In this document: positions 1 through 7,871 of the stretch, piece by piece
Numbering within the stretch: the stretch's first letter is position 1
Layout of the letters: the number at the start of each line of letters is the position of its first letter
DNA from: Alteromonas macleodii ATCC 27126
Lineage (GTDB): Bacteria; Pseudomonadota; Gammaproteobacteria; Enterobacterales; Alteromonadaceae
DNA length: 64,000 nt
Direction: 5' to 3'
Assembly (NCBI RefSeq): GCF_000172635.2
Contig: NC_018632.1
Span: forward strand, 3,286,001 to 3,350,000
Made by a program: the position numbers and the translations under genes
The notes under the pieces: model-generated
The model's input: only the letters and a program-made list of their open reading frames with translations
What the model was told of the DNA's origin: nothing
Database searches by the model: none

Positions 1-693
1 TGAAGTGAAACAGTTATAGATATCTGCATCTTCGCCTAATTCGGGCATTTCAATATTAAACGCCTTTATTCCAGGTAAGGCTACGGTGACATTTATTGGG
101 TCTTCTCCGCGAAAGAAGCAGCCTTCGTCGGGCGTGTACTGAATGAAATAGCAGTCTGGGCCAGTCGCTTTACAAAGTAGGTCTAAGTCAGCGTTTCTAC
201 CAAAATTGACGATCAGTGCTATGTGCTCTTCGCTTAGCGTTTGCGGGTCAGCTATTGGGCTTTCGTTGTTAACCGTGGCGCTGCTTTCATCGACTTCACT
301 CGAAGCTGTCGGGTCGATAAAGTGTCTTAATTGAGCACTAAGCTGTGTCGATATTGGTTTCCATTGCTCTACATTCTGAGAACCTACTTCGAGCTCGTCG
401 AACCATATTGAAATTTGGTCTAAGGCTTCAAGCAACAAATCGCCTATATCATCGCTGTAGGTGACCTCGTTAGACCTTACACTATCAAGCAAATCTTCTG
501 CTGCGTGAGCCAAGCGAGTTAAAGGTTTAATATCAAATAAATCAGAAGAACCTTTAATGGTGTGCAGGTCGCGAAAAATTTTGTCCACACGCTCAGAAGC
601 TGGGCCCGACGACTGAATTTCTAAAAGCTCTTGGCTCGCCGACTCTAAATTCTCGCGGGACTCGCCAATAAACACATCAAGTAATTCACTCAT
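1..693 (-). CDS. cheA: Chemotaxis histidine kinase CheA, N-terminal part (cut by window edge)
   Basis: This is the amino end of a CheA-type kinase, which passes phosphate to CheY and CheB in response to receptor signals. The frame stays open from the ATG at 693 to base 1 (231 residues visible). The Hpt domain is clear: the stretch FRDLHTIKGSSD carries the phosphoryl-accepting histidine at residue 44. Residues from about 130 onward are acidic and look like the start of a linker or response-regulator-binding domain; the catalytic ATPase and CheW-like domains lie outside the window. The start codon overlaps the end of the upstream cheY by 8 bases, which suggests translational coupling. The Hpt motif and the operon context make CheA very likely; the chemosensory class cannot be told from this part. 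Confidence 0.9.
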   Translation of the reverse strand, partial: MSELLDVFIGESRENLESASQELLEIQSSGPASERVDKIFRDLHTIKGSSDLFDIKPLTRLAHAAEDLLDSVRSNEVTYSDDIGDLLLEALDQISIWFDELEVGSQNVEQWKPISTQLSAQLRHFIDPTASSEVDESSATVNNESPIADPQTLSEEHIALIVNFGRNADLDLLCKATGPDCYFIQYTPDEGCFFRGEDPINVTVALPGIKAFNIEMPELGEDADIYNCFTS

Positions 694-1063
694 TGGCTTC
701 CCCCCCAATCACTGCACTTACTACTGACTTCAACGTGTCTGCATCCACAGGCTTCGTCATGTAATAGTTTGCTCCACATTGATAGGCTCGTTCGGCATCT
801 TGATTAGCCGACTCGGTGCTTATCATGATAATGGGGACAGCACGTAGTGCCTCATTGAGCCGTATTTCCTTACATAGCCTATAACCGTCCATCTTTGGCA
901 TGTTCACATCAACAAGGAACAAGTCCACGTTTGTACCTATAGCTTTCTCAAGCGCTTCTACACCATTCTCCGCCTCTTCGATAATTCTGTCAGGCGAAGT
1001 CACCAGCATTTTGTGGAACATTCTTACCGTAGAGGCATCATCAACAATCATTACTGTTTTCAT
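686..1063 (-). CDS. cheY: CheY-like single-domain response regulator
   Basis: This is a 125-residue stand-alone receiver domain, the usual length for CheY. It has the acidic pocket at D8-D9, the phospho-acceptor D52 in LFLVDVNMPKMDG, a conserved switch Ser/Thr in IIMISTES and the lysine of the YMTKPVD motif. I start it at MKTVMIVDD, because a strong AGGAGG sits 7-8 bases before that ATG; a longer frame begins 12 codons upstream inside cheR. The start lies 1 base after the cheR stop codon and the end overlaps the cheA start. It probably takes phosphate from the adjacent CheA. Whether its output is a flagellar motor, a pilus motor or a regulatory target is not visible. Confidence 0.93.
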   Translation of the reverse strand: MKTVMIVDDASTVRMFHKMLVTSPDRIIEEAENGVEALEKAIGTNVDLFLVDVNMPKMDGYRLCKEIRLNEALRAVPIIMISTESANQDAERAYQCGANYYMTKPVDADTLKSVVSAVIGGEANE

Positions 1064-1064
1064 G

Positions 1065-1919
1065 TTATGCCCCTCCTGCAAGTGGCTTCTGGTAAGCAAT
1101 CACATCACCGAATTTGCGTACTTTAAACATAGACGAAATACGGCTCATAGATTCGCTGTGTCCCAAAAAGATATAGCCGCCAGGCTTCATGGCGTCGTAA
1201 AGCACGTGCGCCGCTTTTTTTCGAGATTCATCATCAAAATAAATAAGCAGGTTGCGACAAAAAATAAGGTCAAAATGCCGAAACTGTTTCATGTTGCTGC
1301 CCGACAAAATATTAGCCAATGTGAATGACACCGACTCACGAATATCTTCACTAAGCTGGAATTGCCCATTGATTTCTTTGAAATACTTCTTCACCAGCGG
1401 GAGCGGAATGTTCTGAACAGAGCGCTTGGAATAAAGCCCTTTTTTTGCTGATGCCAGCACGTTGCTGTCAATATCAGAAGAGATGAGCTCTACATCTCTG
1501 TGCGCCAACCCTTTCCAATACTCGATAAGATATATCGCTATTGAGTATGGCTCTTCGCCCGTACTTGAGGGTACTGACCAAATGCGCAAATCTTCTCCGG
1601 CAGGACGATAACCGTCTAACTCATCCATTATTTCTCTTGTCATCGCTTCAAATTGATATTCTTCGCGAAAGAAATACGTTTCATTGACAGTCATTGAATT
1701 CACGAGGTTTTGAAATTCTTCACCTGACGCTTGGAATCGCATGTAAGTGAAGTAACCTTTAAAGCTCGTATGACCTGTAGCCTTCATGCGTTCATGAAGA
1801 CGTTTGTCTACAAAATAGCGCTTCGAGTCTTCGAAATGGATCCCGGTTTTTCGGTAAAACATAGAGCGGAACCGTTCGAAATCGGCAGCACCTATTTTGT
1901 CTAGTGCTACACTATTCAT
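1065..1919 (-). CDS. cheR: Chemoreceptor glutamate methyltransferase CheR
   Basis: CheR transfers methyl groups from S-adenosylmethionine to glutamates of MCP receptors and so sets adaptation. The protein has 284 residues, normal for the family. An all-helical N-terminal domain (about 1-80) precedes the Rossmann methyltransferase domain with the family motif SSTGEEPYSIA near residues 118-128 and FCRNLLIYFD at 220-229. The gene overlaps the end of the HEAT-repeat gene by 8 bases and is followed 1 base later by cheY. Its substrate is probably the double-tip receptor encoded at the head of the operon, since no other receptor gene is nearby. Confidence 0.96.
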   Translation of the reverse strand: MNSVALDKIGAADFERFRSMFYRKTGIHFEDSKRYFVDKRLHERMKATGHTSFKGYFTYMRFQASGEEFQNLVNSMTVNETYFFREEYQFEAMTREIMDELDGYRPAGEDLRIWSVPSSTGEEPYSIAIYLIEYWKGLAHRDVELISSDIDSNVLASAKKGLYSKRSVQNIPLPLVKKYFKEINGQFQLSEDIRESVSFTLANILSGSNMKQFRHFDLIFCRNLLIYFDDESRKKAAHVLYDAMKPGGYIFLGHSESMSRISSMFKVRKFGDVIAYQKPLAGGA

Positions 1920-2553
1920 CGGCGTTTCTCACTTGATTACGAATTAGTGAAATAACAAACTGAATGTAGTTATGATTCGGAAATCGGCTTTCAACAGTTT
2001 GCAAAATATCCAAAGTAGACACATCAGCAATTTCAGCCAGTTTGTCCAGTGCAGTACCCACAACGTTTTCATTGTCGTCATTTAGAGCGAATTGGTGCAG
2101 CCAGTTCACTGCATCTATGTGAGCAACCGCACCTATAATGTCTACGCAGAAAATACGGGTGTCAGGGTCCTCGTCGTGCATGAGTAAATTGACATTCGCA
2201 GCAAAAATATCAGGGTTTTGCTGCATAAGCTCAATAGCCCCATTTCGCAATTGCACGTGTTCGCTTTTAAGCATGGTAATAACCTGCGAGGCATGACTTT
2301 GAGTCATATCATGCTCGAGCGCACTAAATAAAGCCTCGATCACTGTGGGGTCATCTTCTTGTGGCAATCGATATATAAAAGCGTCGTGCGCATCTTTTTG
2401 GCCACTCAAATCTCTTACTGCCCACCGGCGCACATCACTGTCGCTCGAGTTTAGGTCGCTAATGAGTTGCTCTTTCGTTCGAGGGTGTTCGCGCTTTTCC
2501 TCAAAGTCATCGGAAACATCGGCAATAGGTTCTACTTTCTTCTTGAGACCCAT
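1912..2553 (-). CDS. HEAT-repeat protein of the chemosensory operon
   Basis: This 213-residue protein has no recognised catalytic motif. After a charged N-terminus (about residues 1-35), it contains repeated helical pairs of HEAT/Armadillo type, with phrases such as DSDVRRWAVRDL, EHVQLRNGAIELM and DPDTRIFCVDIIG spaced about 30 residues apart. Such solenoids normally serve as protein-binding scaffolds. The start MGLKKKVEP is preferred because GAGGAG lies 8-11 bases upstream; that ribosome site overlaps the cheB stop, and a longer frame starting 8 codons earlier would run into cheB. It is placed between cheB and cheR, so a role in organising adaptation enzymes or coupling proteins is plausible but is inference. 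Confidence 0.75.
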   Translation of the reverse strand: MGLKKKVEPIADVSDDFEEKREHPRTKEQLISDLNSSDSDVRRWAVRDLSGQKDAHDAFIYRLPQEDDPTVIEALFSALEHDMTQSHASQVITMLKSEHVQLRNGAIELMQQNPDIFAANVNLLMHDEDPDTRIFCVDIIGAVAHIDAVNWLHQFALNDDNENVVGTALDKLAEIADVSTLDILQTVESRFPNHNYIQFVISLIRNQVRNADE

Positions 2554-2567
2554 AATTACTTCTCCTC

Positions 2568-3605
2568 TTAACGACAAAGCGCGTTCAATTTAGATGCGAC
2601 TTTGGGACTATCTAGTACGAAGCTGGCGCAACCCGCTTCAATAAGCTCTTTTGGCATACCGAAGACAACTGAGGTCGCCTCACTCTCTGCGATCGTTGTC
2701 GCACCTTCTTTAAACGCTTTGCTCATAGCGGCAACACCATCACACCCCATTCCGGTCAGCTGTACGCACAGCATAGAAAGTGGCTTGTAGCAGTTAAGTG
2801 CGCTGTCTACCATACGATCCACACTTGGATGCCACAGAAAACTTGGGCTTGATGGCACAGGGCGCGCTGAGACTTCACCGCCGATTTTTGAGAAGGCAAG
2901 ATCAGCATCCCCTTTTGCAAGATAAACATTGCCAGCCTTTATGGGCATCTTCGCATTCACCTCAACCACGTTGAGCGGACTGATTCCGTCCAAGCGCTTA
3001 GCCAGCGCACTGGTGAAAGAGGCTGGCATGTGCTGTGAAATAACGATAGGAACCGGAAATGCGGGGCTTAAGTTAGCTACCAGGTGTTCAAGCTTTTTGG
3101 GACCACCAGTGGAAACGCCTACCAGAACGACTTCAAAGGGTACGCTCGTTTTGTGGCGAACAACTTTCTGTGTCACGACTGGGGGCGGTTTAATTGTAGG
3201 ACGCTGTGGTTTGCCAGTTTTGGCTAGGGCGTGAATTTTGTTTATTAAAGGCGCCTCTAAATCTGAAATATCCCGCGAAACAGTACCCCCTGTTTTTAAC
3301 ACAAAGTCACTTGCGCCAAGCGCGAGTGCCTCTAGGGTAATGGAGGCCCCCTTTTGCGTGAGCGAAGACACCATGATAATAGGACAAGGATAAAGTTTCT
3401 TGAGCATCGCCAGACACGTCATGCCATCCATTACCGGCATATTAATGTCCAGTGTTATACAGTCTGGCTCGAACTCTACAGCTTTAGTTAGCGCTTCTTC
3501 GCCGTTACGTGCTACTTGAACAATAAAGCCCTCTTTCTCGAAGAGTTGCGTAAACAGCTTTCGCATTAACGCGGAATCGTCGACGATAAGTACTTTTACT
3601 GTCAT
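2568..3605 (-). CDS. cheB: Chemotaxis protein-glutamate methylesterase/deamidase CheB
   Basis: CheB removes methyl groups from receptor glutamates and deamidates glutamines, opposing CheR. It has 345 residues. An N-terminal receiver domain (1-120) carries phospho-acceptor D53 in TLDINMP. After a proline- and lysine-rich linker (130-150) comes the esterase domain with the catalytic triad visible as S165 in GVSTGGP, H192 in SQHMP and D289 in GMGCDG. The start is well placed, with GAGG six bases before the ATG. It follows the triple-CheW gene after a gap of only about 20 bases. Activation by phosphate from the operon's own CheA is expected from the family. Confidence 0.96.
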   Translation of the reverse strand: MTVKVLIVDDSALMRKLFTQLFEKEGFIVQVARNGEEALTKAVEFEPDCITLDINMPVMDGMTCLAMLKKLYPCPIIMVSSLTQKGASITLEALALGASDFVLKTGGTVSRDISDLEAPLINKIHALAKTGKPQRPTIKPPPVVTQKVVRHKTSVPFEVVLVGVSTGGPKKLEHLVANLSPAFPVPIVISQHMPASFTSALAKRLDGISPLNVVEVNAKMPIKAGNVYLAKGDADLAFSKIGGEVSARPVPSSPSFLWHPSVDRMVDSALNCYKPLSMLCVQLTGMGCDGVAAMSKAFKEGATTIAESEATSVVFGMPKELIEAGCASFVLDSPKVASKLNALCR

Positions 3606-3624
3606 AAATAACCTCGAATATTAG

Positions 3625-5172
3625 CTAGCATTGCTCTTGAGCTTTAGATACCGCATTGTCATCGAGCAAGACTTTGGGCTCGATAATTTGAATAATGCGT
3701 TTTTCATCGTTCAGCTTAATCAGGCGGTTTAAGAACTCAGATTGCATCTCAGAAAGAGAAGGCGCTTCTTCAATAGTCTGTCTAACGACGGTCTTCACTT
3801 CGGCAACGCCATCAACGATAAACCCGGTACGCTGTTTATCCTTGGTAAGAACAACGATGCGCTGACGTTCTGACGTTTCGCTGCACGGCATGCCTAAGCG
3901 GCTACGCAAGTCGATAACCGGCAACACTGTACCGCGAAGGTTAACAATACCTTTCAGGTAATCTGGCGTACTCGGCACACTTTCAAGCTTCTCTGGTACT
4001 CGCGTAATCTCTTGCGTATCGTCAATGCTTACACCGTATTCTTGCCCATTAATCCAAAAGATGACGTATTGCTCGCAGTCATCTTCATCAATTGCTAAAT
4101 CGTTGCCATCATTCATTTGAGACTCCTGCTGAATATCGGCATCAAGACTGGTTAAAGCGCTCATCAGCGCACGGCTGTAGATGTTAGAAAGGTTGATAAT
4201 AGACACCAGACGTTTGCCGCCATCGCTGCGGTAGACCGCTTCAAGCAGCCCCGATTCCGCGCCGTCATTACATACCGAAGGAACAGATTCCAGTTCAGCT
4301 TCAGAAATAGACACCACATTACTGACTTTGGCTACCACAAAGCCAACGCTACCAAACTCGCTGTTTTGCGTTACTACAATGCGCGATGCTTCGTTAATTT
4401 CAGTGCGCATCATGCCAATGGAGTTCGACAAGTCGACAATGGGAATGATGCGGCCGCGCAGATTGACCAGCCCCAAAACAGAAGGTGCACTGTCCGGAAG
4501 TTGCGATATCTCTGCGGGAACACGCACAATTTCTTCTACGTCTTGAAGGTGAAATGCGAACTCTTGTTCCTCTAGCGAAAAGCACACTAACTGCTGCAAA
4601 TTCTCGTCCTCTTGAGAATCTTCAGGCGCATCGTTATCAATATGCTGCATTCCCGACAGCTGCATAGTATTGCCATCTTGCTTGACGACTGCCTGTGCTT
4701 TTGCAAGCGCAGAAACATCAAGGATTTGCTCTACAGGCTGGTCGCTTTGTTTAATGATGCCCTGCATATAGTCGTAGGCGATAGAATCCGTCATTGAGGT
4801 TTTATCGATAACAGCATCGCTGCTAACACTGTAGACGCGCAGTACTCTGTCTACCAGAAATCCTACGCTACCAAGCTCAGACTCCACTACAACTACGCGG
4901 GTCACGTCACTCTCTTGTGACTTCGCTCCAAGTAAGATTGTGCTTAAGTCATACACGGGCAACACGTTCCCACGTAAGTTTGCTAAGCCAATCATTTGTG
5001 CGGGACCAAGGGGGACAGACACCATAGTCGGTACGCGAATGATTTCGCCCACCGCAAGCATGGGAAAAGTGAAACGCTCCTCGTTGACCATGAAGGACAC
5101 GAACTGTTGTTCACCACCTGACATTGGCTCAGTTTCGTTTGCGGTCTCGTTATTCGTATTTTCGTTACTCAT
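3625..5172 (-). CDS. Coupling protein with three tandem CheW domains
   Basis: CheW couples receptors to CheA. Ordinary CheW has about 160 residues and one domain; this protein has about 515 residues and three. The domains begin near residues 20 (QQFVSFMVNEERFTFPM), 195 (QLVCFSLEEQEFAFHLQ) and 370 (QYVIFWINGQEYGVSID). Each keeps the IIRVP/IVRVP/ITRVP-type strand and a NLRGxxLPV or NLRGRIIPI motif typical of CheW. The linkers are acidic and variable. The start MSNENTN is chosen because GAGGAG lies 8 bases upstream. The gene directly follows the receptor gene. Three domains could bridge several receptors or kinases in one array; that is inference. Confidence 0.88.
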   Translation of the reverse strand: MSNENTNNETANETEPMSGGEQQFVSFMVNEERFTFPMLAVGEIIRVPTMVSVPLGPAQMIGLANLRGNVLPVYDLSTILLGAKSQESDVTRVVVVESELGSVGFLVDRVLRVYSVSSDAVIDKTSMTDSIAYDYMQGIIKQSDQPVEQILDVSALAKAQAVVKQDGNTMQLSGMQHIDNDAPEDSQEDENLQQLVCFSLEEQEFAFHLQDVEEIVRVPAEISQLPDSAPSVLGLVNLRGRIIPIVDLSNSIGMMRTEINEASRIVVTQNSEFGSVGFVVAKVSNVVSISEAELESVPSVCNDGAESGLLEAVYRSDGGKRLVSIINLSNIYSRALMSALTSLDADIQQESQMNDGNDLAIDEDDCEQYVIFWINGQEYGVSIDDTQEITRVPEKLESVPSTPDYLKGIVNLRGTVLPVIDLRSRLGMPCSETSERQRIVVLTKDKQRTGFIVDGVAEVKTVVRQTIEEAPSLSEMQSEFLNRLIKLNDEKRIIQIIEPKVLLDDNAVSKAQEQC

Positions 5173-5208
5173 GAGGCAAGCTCCTCTATTAGACACAAGC
5201 GCTATCAA

Positions 5209-7116
5209 TTAGCCGTTTTGCATTTCGTCAGCCACTGAAGCAATTTCTTCAATGGACTTGGCCAACACTTTCATGCCTTTGCTTTGCTGGTCTGCTGCGT
5301 TAAGTGCCTGCTGACAGTTACTGCTCGCTTGCTCATTTGCCGTCGCAATTTGCTCTAGTCCCCGCTGGGCCTGTGTAACACCCGCGGCAATTTCTTCACC
5401 CCGCTCTTTCATTGCCTGGTTATATTGCACAACTTCGTTGATGTCAGTCGCAATTTGCTCGACATCTTGCGTAGTTTGCTTCGCTTTCATGACCTCTCTA
5501 GATGCACTTTCAGCAACATTAGTTAAGTCTGTTTTTACGCTCATTGTCTGGTCTTGAATGGCTTTGATGAGGTCTTTTATCTGCTCTACATTTTCAGCAG
5601 CTTCATCTGCTAGGCTTTGAATATCTGCAGACACAACCGCAAAACCTTTGCCATACTCACCTGCTCGCGCCGCTTCTACTGCGCCGTTTACTGCCAACAT
5701 GCTGGTTTTCACTGATACCGTGGTAATAGTGTCGATAACCTTGTCTATTTGGCGCGTCATAACTTCCATCTCACTGATAGCACTCACATTTTCTTTGCTA
5801 GTTTCAAGCGCCAGATTTATGCCGCTAACCATTCCCTCAATCAGCGCACGGTTTTCTTTAAGTAATCCAGTGATAGCATTGCCTTTCTCTAACGCTACAT
5901 CACACTGCGCTGAGGCTTTATCAACACCTTCTCTTAACAGGTCGATATTTCCCACGGCTTGGTCGACAGAGCTTGCTGCCTGCTGCGAACCGTTATTCAC
6001 TTGAGTCAACGCCGTCATTATTTCACTTGATGAGCGATTGATTTCTTCGAGGGTTGCTGACAGCTCTTCAGCTGACGATGCCACCTCTTCTGCGCTCTTG
6101 TTAATGTCTGTGCTGTTTTTAAGCTCTTCGGTGATTATTTCTAGTGACTGTGCAGCCTGTTCAGCTTGAGACAAAGCAACACTCTGCTCAGAGACATTAG
6201 ATGACACTTCCTGGGCAGCGGTTGACTGCTCGTCGGCTGCGCACGAGATTGCTTCTGAACCAGTTTGTATTTCTTTGGCTGCGGCATCCATCCCCTTGAC
6301 CTGTGCCTGCAACTCACCTGCTCCGTCTGCGATACTTTGCATATCTGATTTAATCGTAATGAGTTGCTCTGTAACCGCTTCGCCTTTCGTTACTTCTTCA
6401 AGCGCTGCTTCTGAGGAGGATTTAACGGCGTCAGAGACTCGATTTGATTGCTCTTGAATACGCTCTATCTGCTTAGCTATATCAGCAGCACTCTTGTCTG
6501 AGACTTCTGCGAGCGCGCGAACCGTATCGGCAACTACAGCAAATCCCTTCCCGTGCTTACCTGCGCGTCCCGCTTCAATAGCAGCGTTAAGCGCTAGCAA
6601 GTTCGTCTGATCAGCAATGCGGGTCACTTGTTTGACAGCTTCGCCGATGTTTGATGCTTGTTGCTCTAACTCGCTCATCATGACCACTGAGCGTGATTGA
6701 TGCTCAGACGCAGTTTTAACGCTGGTCATCATGGTGCTTAAATCGCCAACCACACGCTCAAGGTACGTTTGAAGCTCGTTGGTTTTGTCCATTGTCGAGC
6801 CTGCCAATTCAAGCTGTGCAACAAGGCCACCTGAAATCTGAGTGATAGCCGCTAAGCTTTCTTGGCTTGCACTGCTCGATTCCTCGGCGCCTGCTGCAAT
6901 TTCGTTAACTGCAGTGGATAACTGATCGGTTGCGCTTGAGGCCTGATTTATACCACTTGCTAATTCAGTCGTGGCGGAAGCAACGCGCTCTGCGGCTTGC
7001 TGCTGCCTCGCGAGTGTTCTTGCTTTGCGGCGCTCCTCTTCCGCTTCTTTACGCATCTTTGCATCAACTCGCACTGCTGGAGCGACTGTTTGTTCGGTAG
7101 ATTTTTTGAGCGCCAT
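5209..7116 (-). CDS. Soluble MCP-like chemoreceptor with two signalling-tip regions
   Basis: The protein has about 635 residues, no signal peptide and no hydrophobic segment, so it should be cytoplasmic. Nearly all of it is predicted coiled coil. Two separate MCP hairpin-tip motifs are present: the first at about 167-204 ([19 protein letters not shown]...[16 protein letters not shown]), the second at about 460-503 ([19 protein letters not shown]...[17 protein letters not shown]). Ordinary receptors have one. No ligand-binding domain is apparent, so input may come from partner proteins. The start MALKKSTEQ is preferred since GAGG lies 6 bases before it. It heads the operon and is presumably the substrate of the CheR/CheB encoded behind it. 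Confidence 0.88.
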   Translation of the reverse strand: MALKKSTEQTVAPAVRVDAKMRKEAEEERRKARTLARQQQAAERVASATTELASGINQASSATDQLSTAVNEIAAGAEESSSASQESLAAITQISGGLVAQLELAGSTMDKTNELQTYLERVVGDLSTMMTSVKTASEHQSRSVVMMSELEQQASNIGEAVKQVTRIADQTNLLALNAAIEAGRAGKHGKGFAVVADTVRALAEVSDKSAADIAKQIERIQEQSNRVSDAVKSSSEAALEEVTKGEAVTEQLITIKSDMQSIADGAGELQAQVKGMDAAAKEIQTGSEAISCAADEQSTAAQEVSSNVSEQSVALSQAEQAAQSLEIITEELKNSTDINKSAEEVASSAEELSATLEEINRSSSEIMTALTQVNNGSQQAASSVDQAVGNIDLLREGVDKASAQCDVALEKGNAITGLLKENRALIEGMVSGINLALETSKENVSAISEMEVMTRQIDKVIDTITTVSVKTSMLAVNGAVEAARAGEYGKGFAVVSADIQSLADEAAENVEQIKDLIKAIQDQTMSVKTDLTNVAESASREVMKAKQTTQDVEQIATDINEVVQYNQAMKERGEEIAAGVTQAQRGLEQIATANEQASSNCQQALNAADQQSKGMKVLAKSIEEIASVADEMQNG

Positions 7117-7264
7117 AAGTAACCTCGATATGTGAATGGCTGTAAAAACACTATTCAAATATCGTTGAGAACCGGGCGCATTAATGTATTAAACGAAATA
7201 CGTTTGTATGGAGAGGGGTACGTTGTTTCCGTAGAAACATAATTCAACGGCAAAATGGCGCAAA

Positions 7265-7278
7265 TGTCATAAATGACA
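7265..7278. promoter_or_regulatory. Palindrome upstream of the chemosensory operon
   Basis: The inverted repeat TGTCAT-AA-ATGACA is perfect over both 6-base arms and lies about 150 bases upstream of the receptor start. It could be an operator for the operon. No regulator is identified, and a chance palindrome of this size is possible. Confidence 0.3.
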
Positions 7279-7441
7279 CTTTTTTACATATCAATATAAA
7301 ATCAAAAACTTATATACGTGTGTTCTAGAAAGATGATGCTAGCGACTTTGTCAAAGTACAATAGTCTAATGCGCTTCTGAGGATTGAGATTAATTTTTAA
7401 AAAAATTACCGAGGAATTAGCAACTTATACTTAGGTATAAG

Positions 7442-7463
7442 AAAAAAGCGGCTGAACGCCGCT
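7442..7463 (-). terminator. Intrinsic terminator after mutT
   Basis: A hairpin with arms AGCGGC and GCCGCT and a 5-base loop is followed, in the minus direction, by a run of T. It lies about 30 bases past the mutT stop and should end the lpxC-side transcription unit. Confidence 0.85.
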
Positions 7464-7490
7464 TCACTTTGTACGGTGGATAACGCAGAA

Positions 7491-7871
7491 CTATTGTAAA
7501 GCGTTAATTATGGGAACGTTTGCTTCAGGAAAGTCAGAGGCTTTTAGTGACGTTACCTTGACCCACCGCGACTGTTGGCCTTCTTTGCCGTGCGGCTCGC
7601 CGGTAAAATCACACACGCGATGAACATCTAGTTTAACTTGCTTGTCGCCGTAATCATGGGTGATCACAATCACAGGCTCGCTGCGGTTCACAATAATCCC
7701 AACTTCTTCAGCAAGCTCTCGCTTCAGCGCCTGTAGAACGGTCTCACCGTCTTCTACTTTGCCGCCGGGAAATTCCCATTTTCCGCCCTGATGAACATTG
7801 TCAGGGCGAAGAGTAATGAATATTTCATCGCCGCGGGCGATAACGCCCACAGCAACATGTACTACTTTCAT
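7491..7871 (-). CDS. mutT: 8-oxo-dGTP diphosphatase MutT (Nudix hydrolase)
   Basis: MutT hydrolyses oxidised guanine nucleotides to monophosphates and prevents A:T to C:G mutations. The 126-residue protein is the family's usual length. The Nudix box is intact, running from GGKVEDGE through the REL-EEVGI segment (roughly residues 36-59), including the metal-binding glutamates. The ATG overlaps the secA stop by one base (TAATG), so translation is probably coupled. The secA-mutT order is the same as in E. coli. Confidence 0.95.
   Translation of the reverse strand: MKVVHVAVGVIARGDEIFITLRPDNVHQGGKWEFPGGKVEDGETVLQALKRELAEEVGIIVNRSEPVIVITHDYGDKQVKLDVHRVCDFTGEPHGKEGQQSRWVKVTSLKASDFPEANVPIINALQ

Larger units (their letters stand above)
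7117..7490. other. Intergenic region between the chemosensory operon and mutT
   Basis: About 370 bases hold no convincing gene. They contain the mutT terminator, a perfect small palindrome (7265-7278) and AT-rich sequence that must include the promoter of the receptor-led operon. I did not find a clear -35/-10 pair or a flagellar sigma-28 box. Confidence 0.6.

Noticed and set aside
900..1328. Open frame on the plus strand over cheY and cheR
   Set aside because: It lies antisense to two well-supported che genes and encodes no recognisable family; it is a shadow frame.
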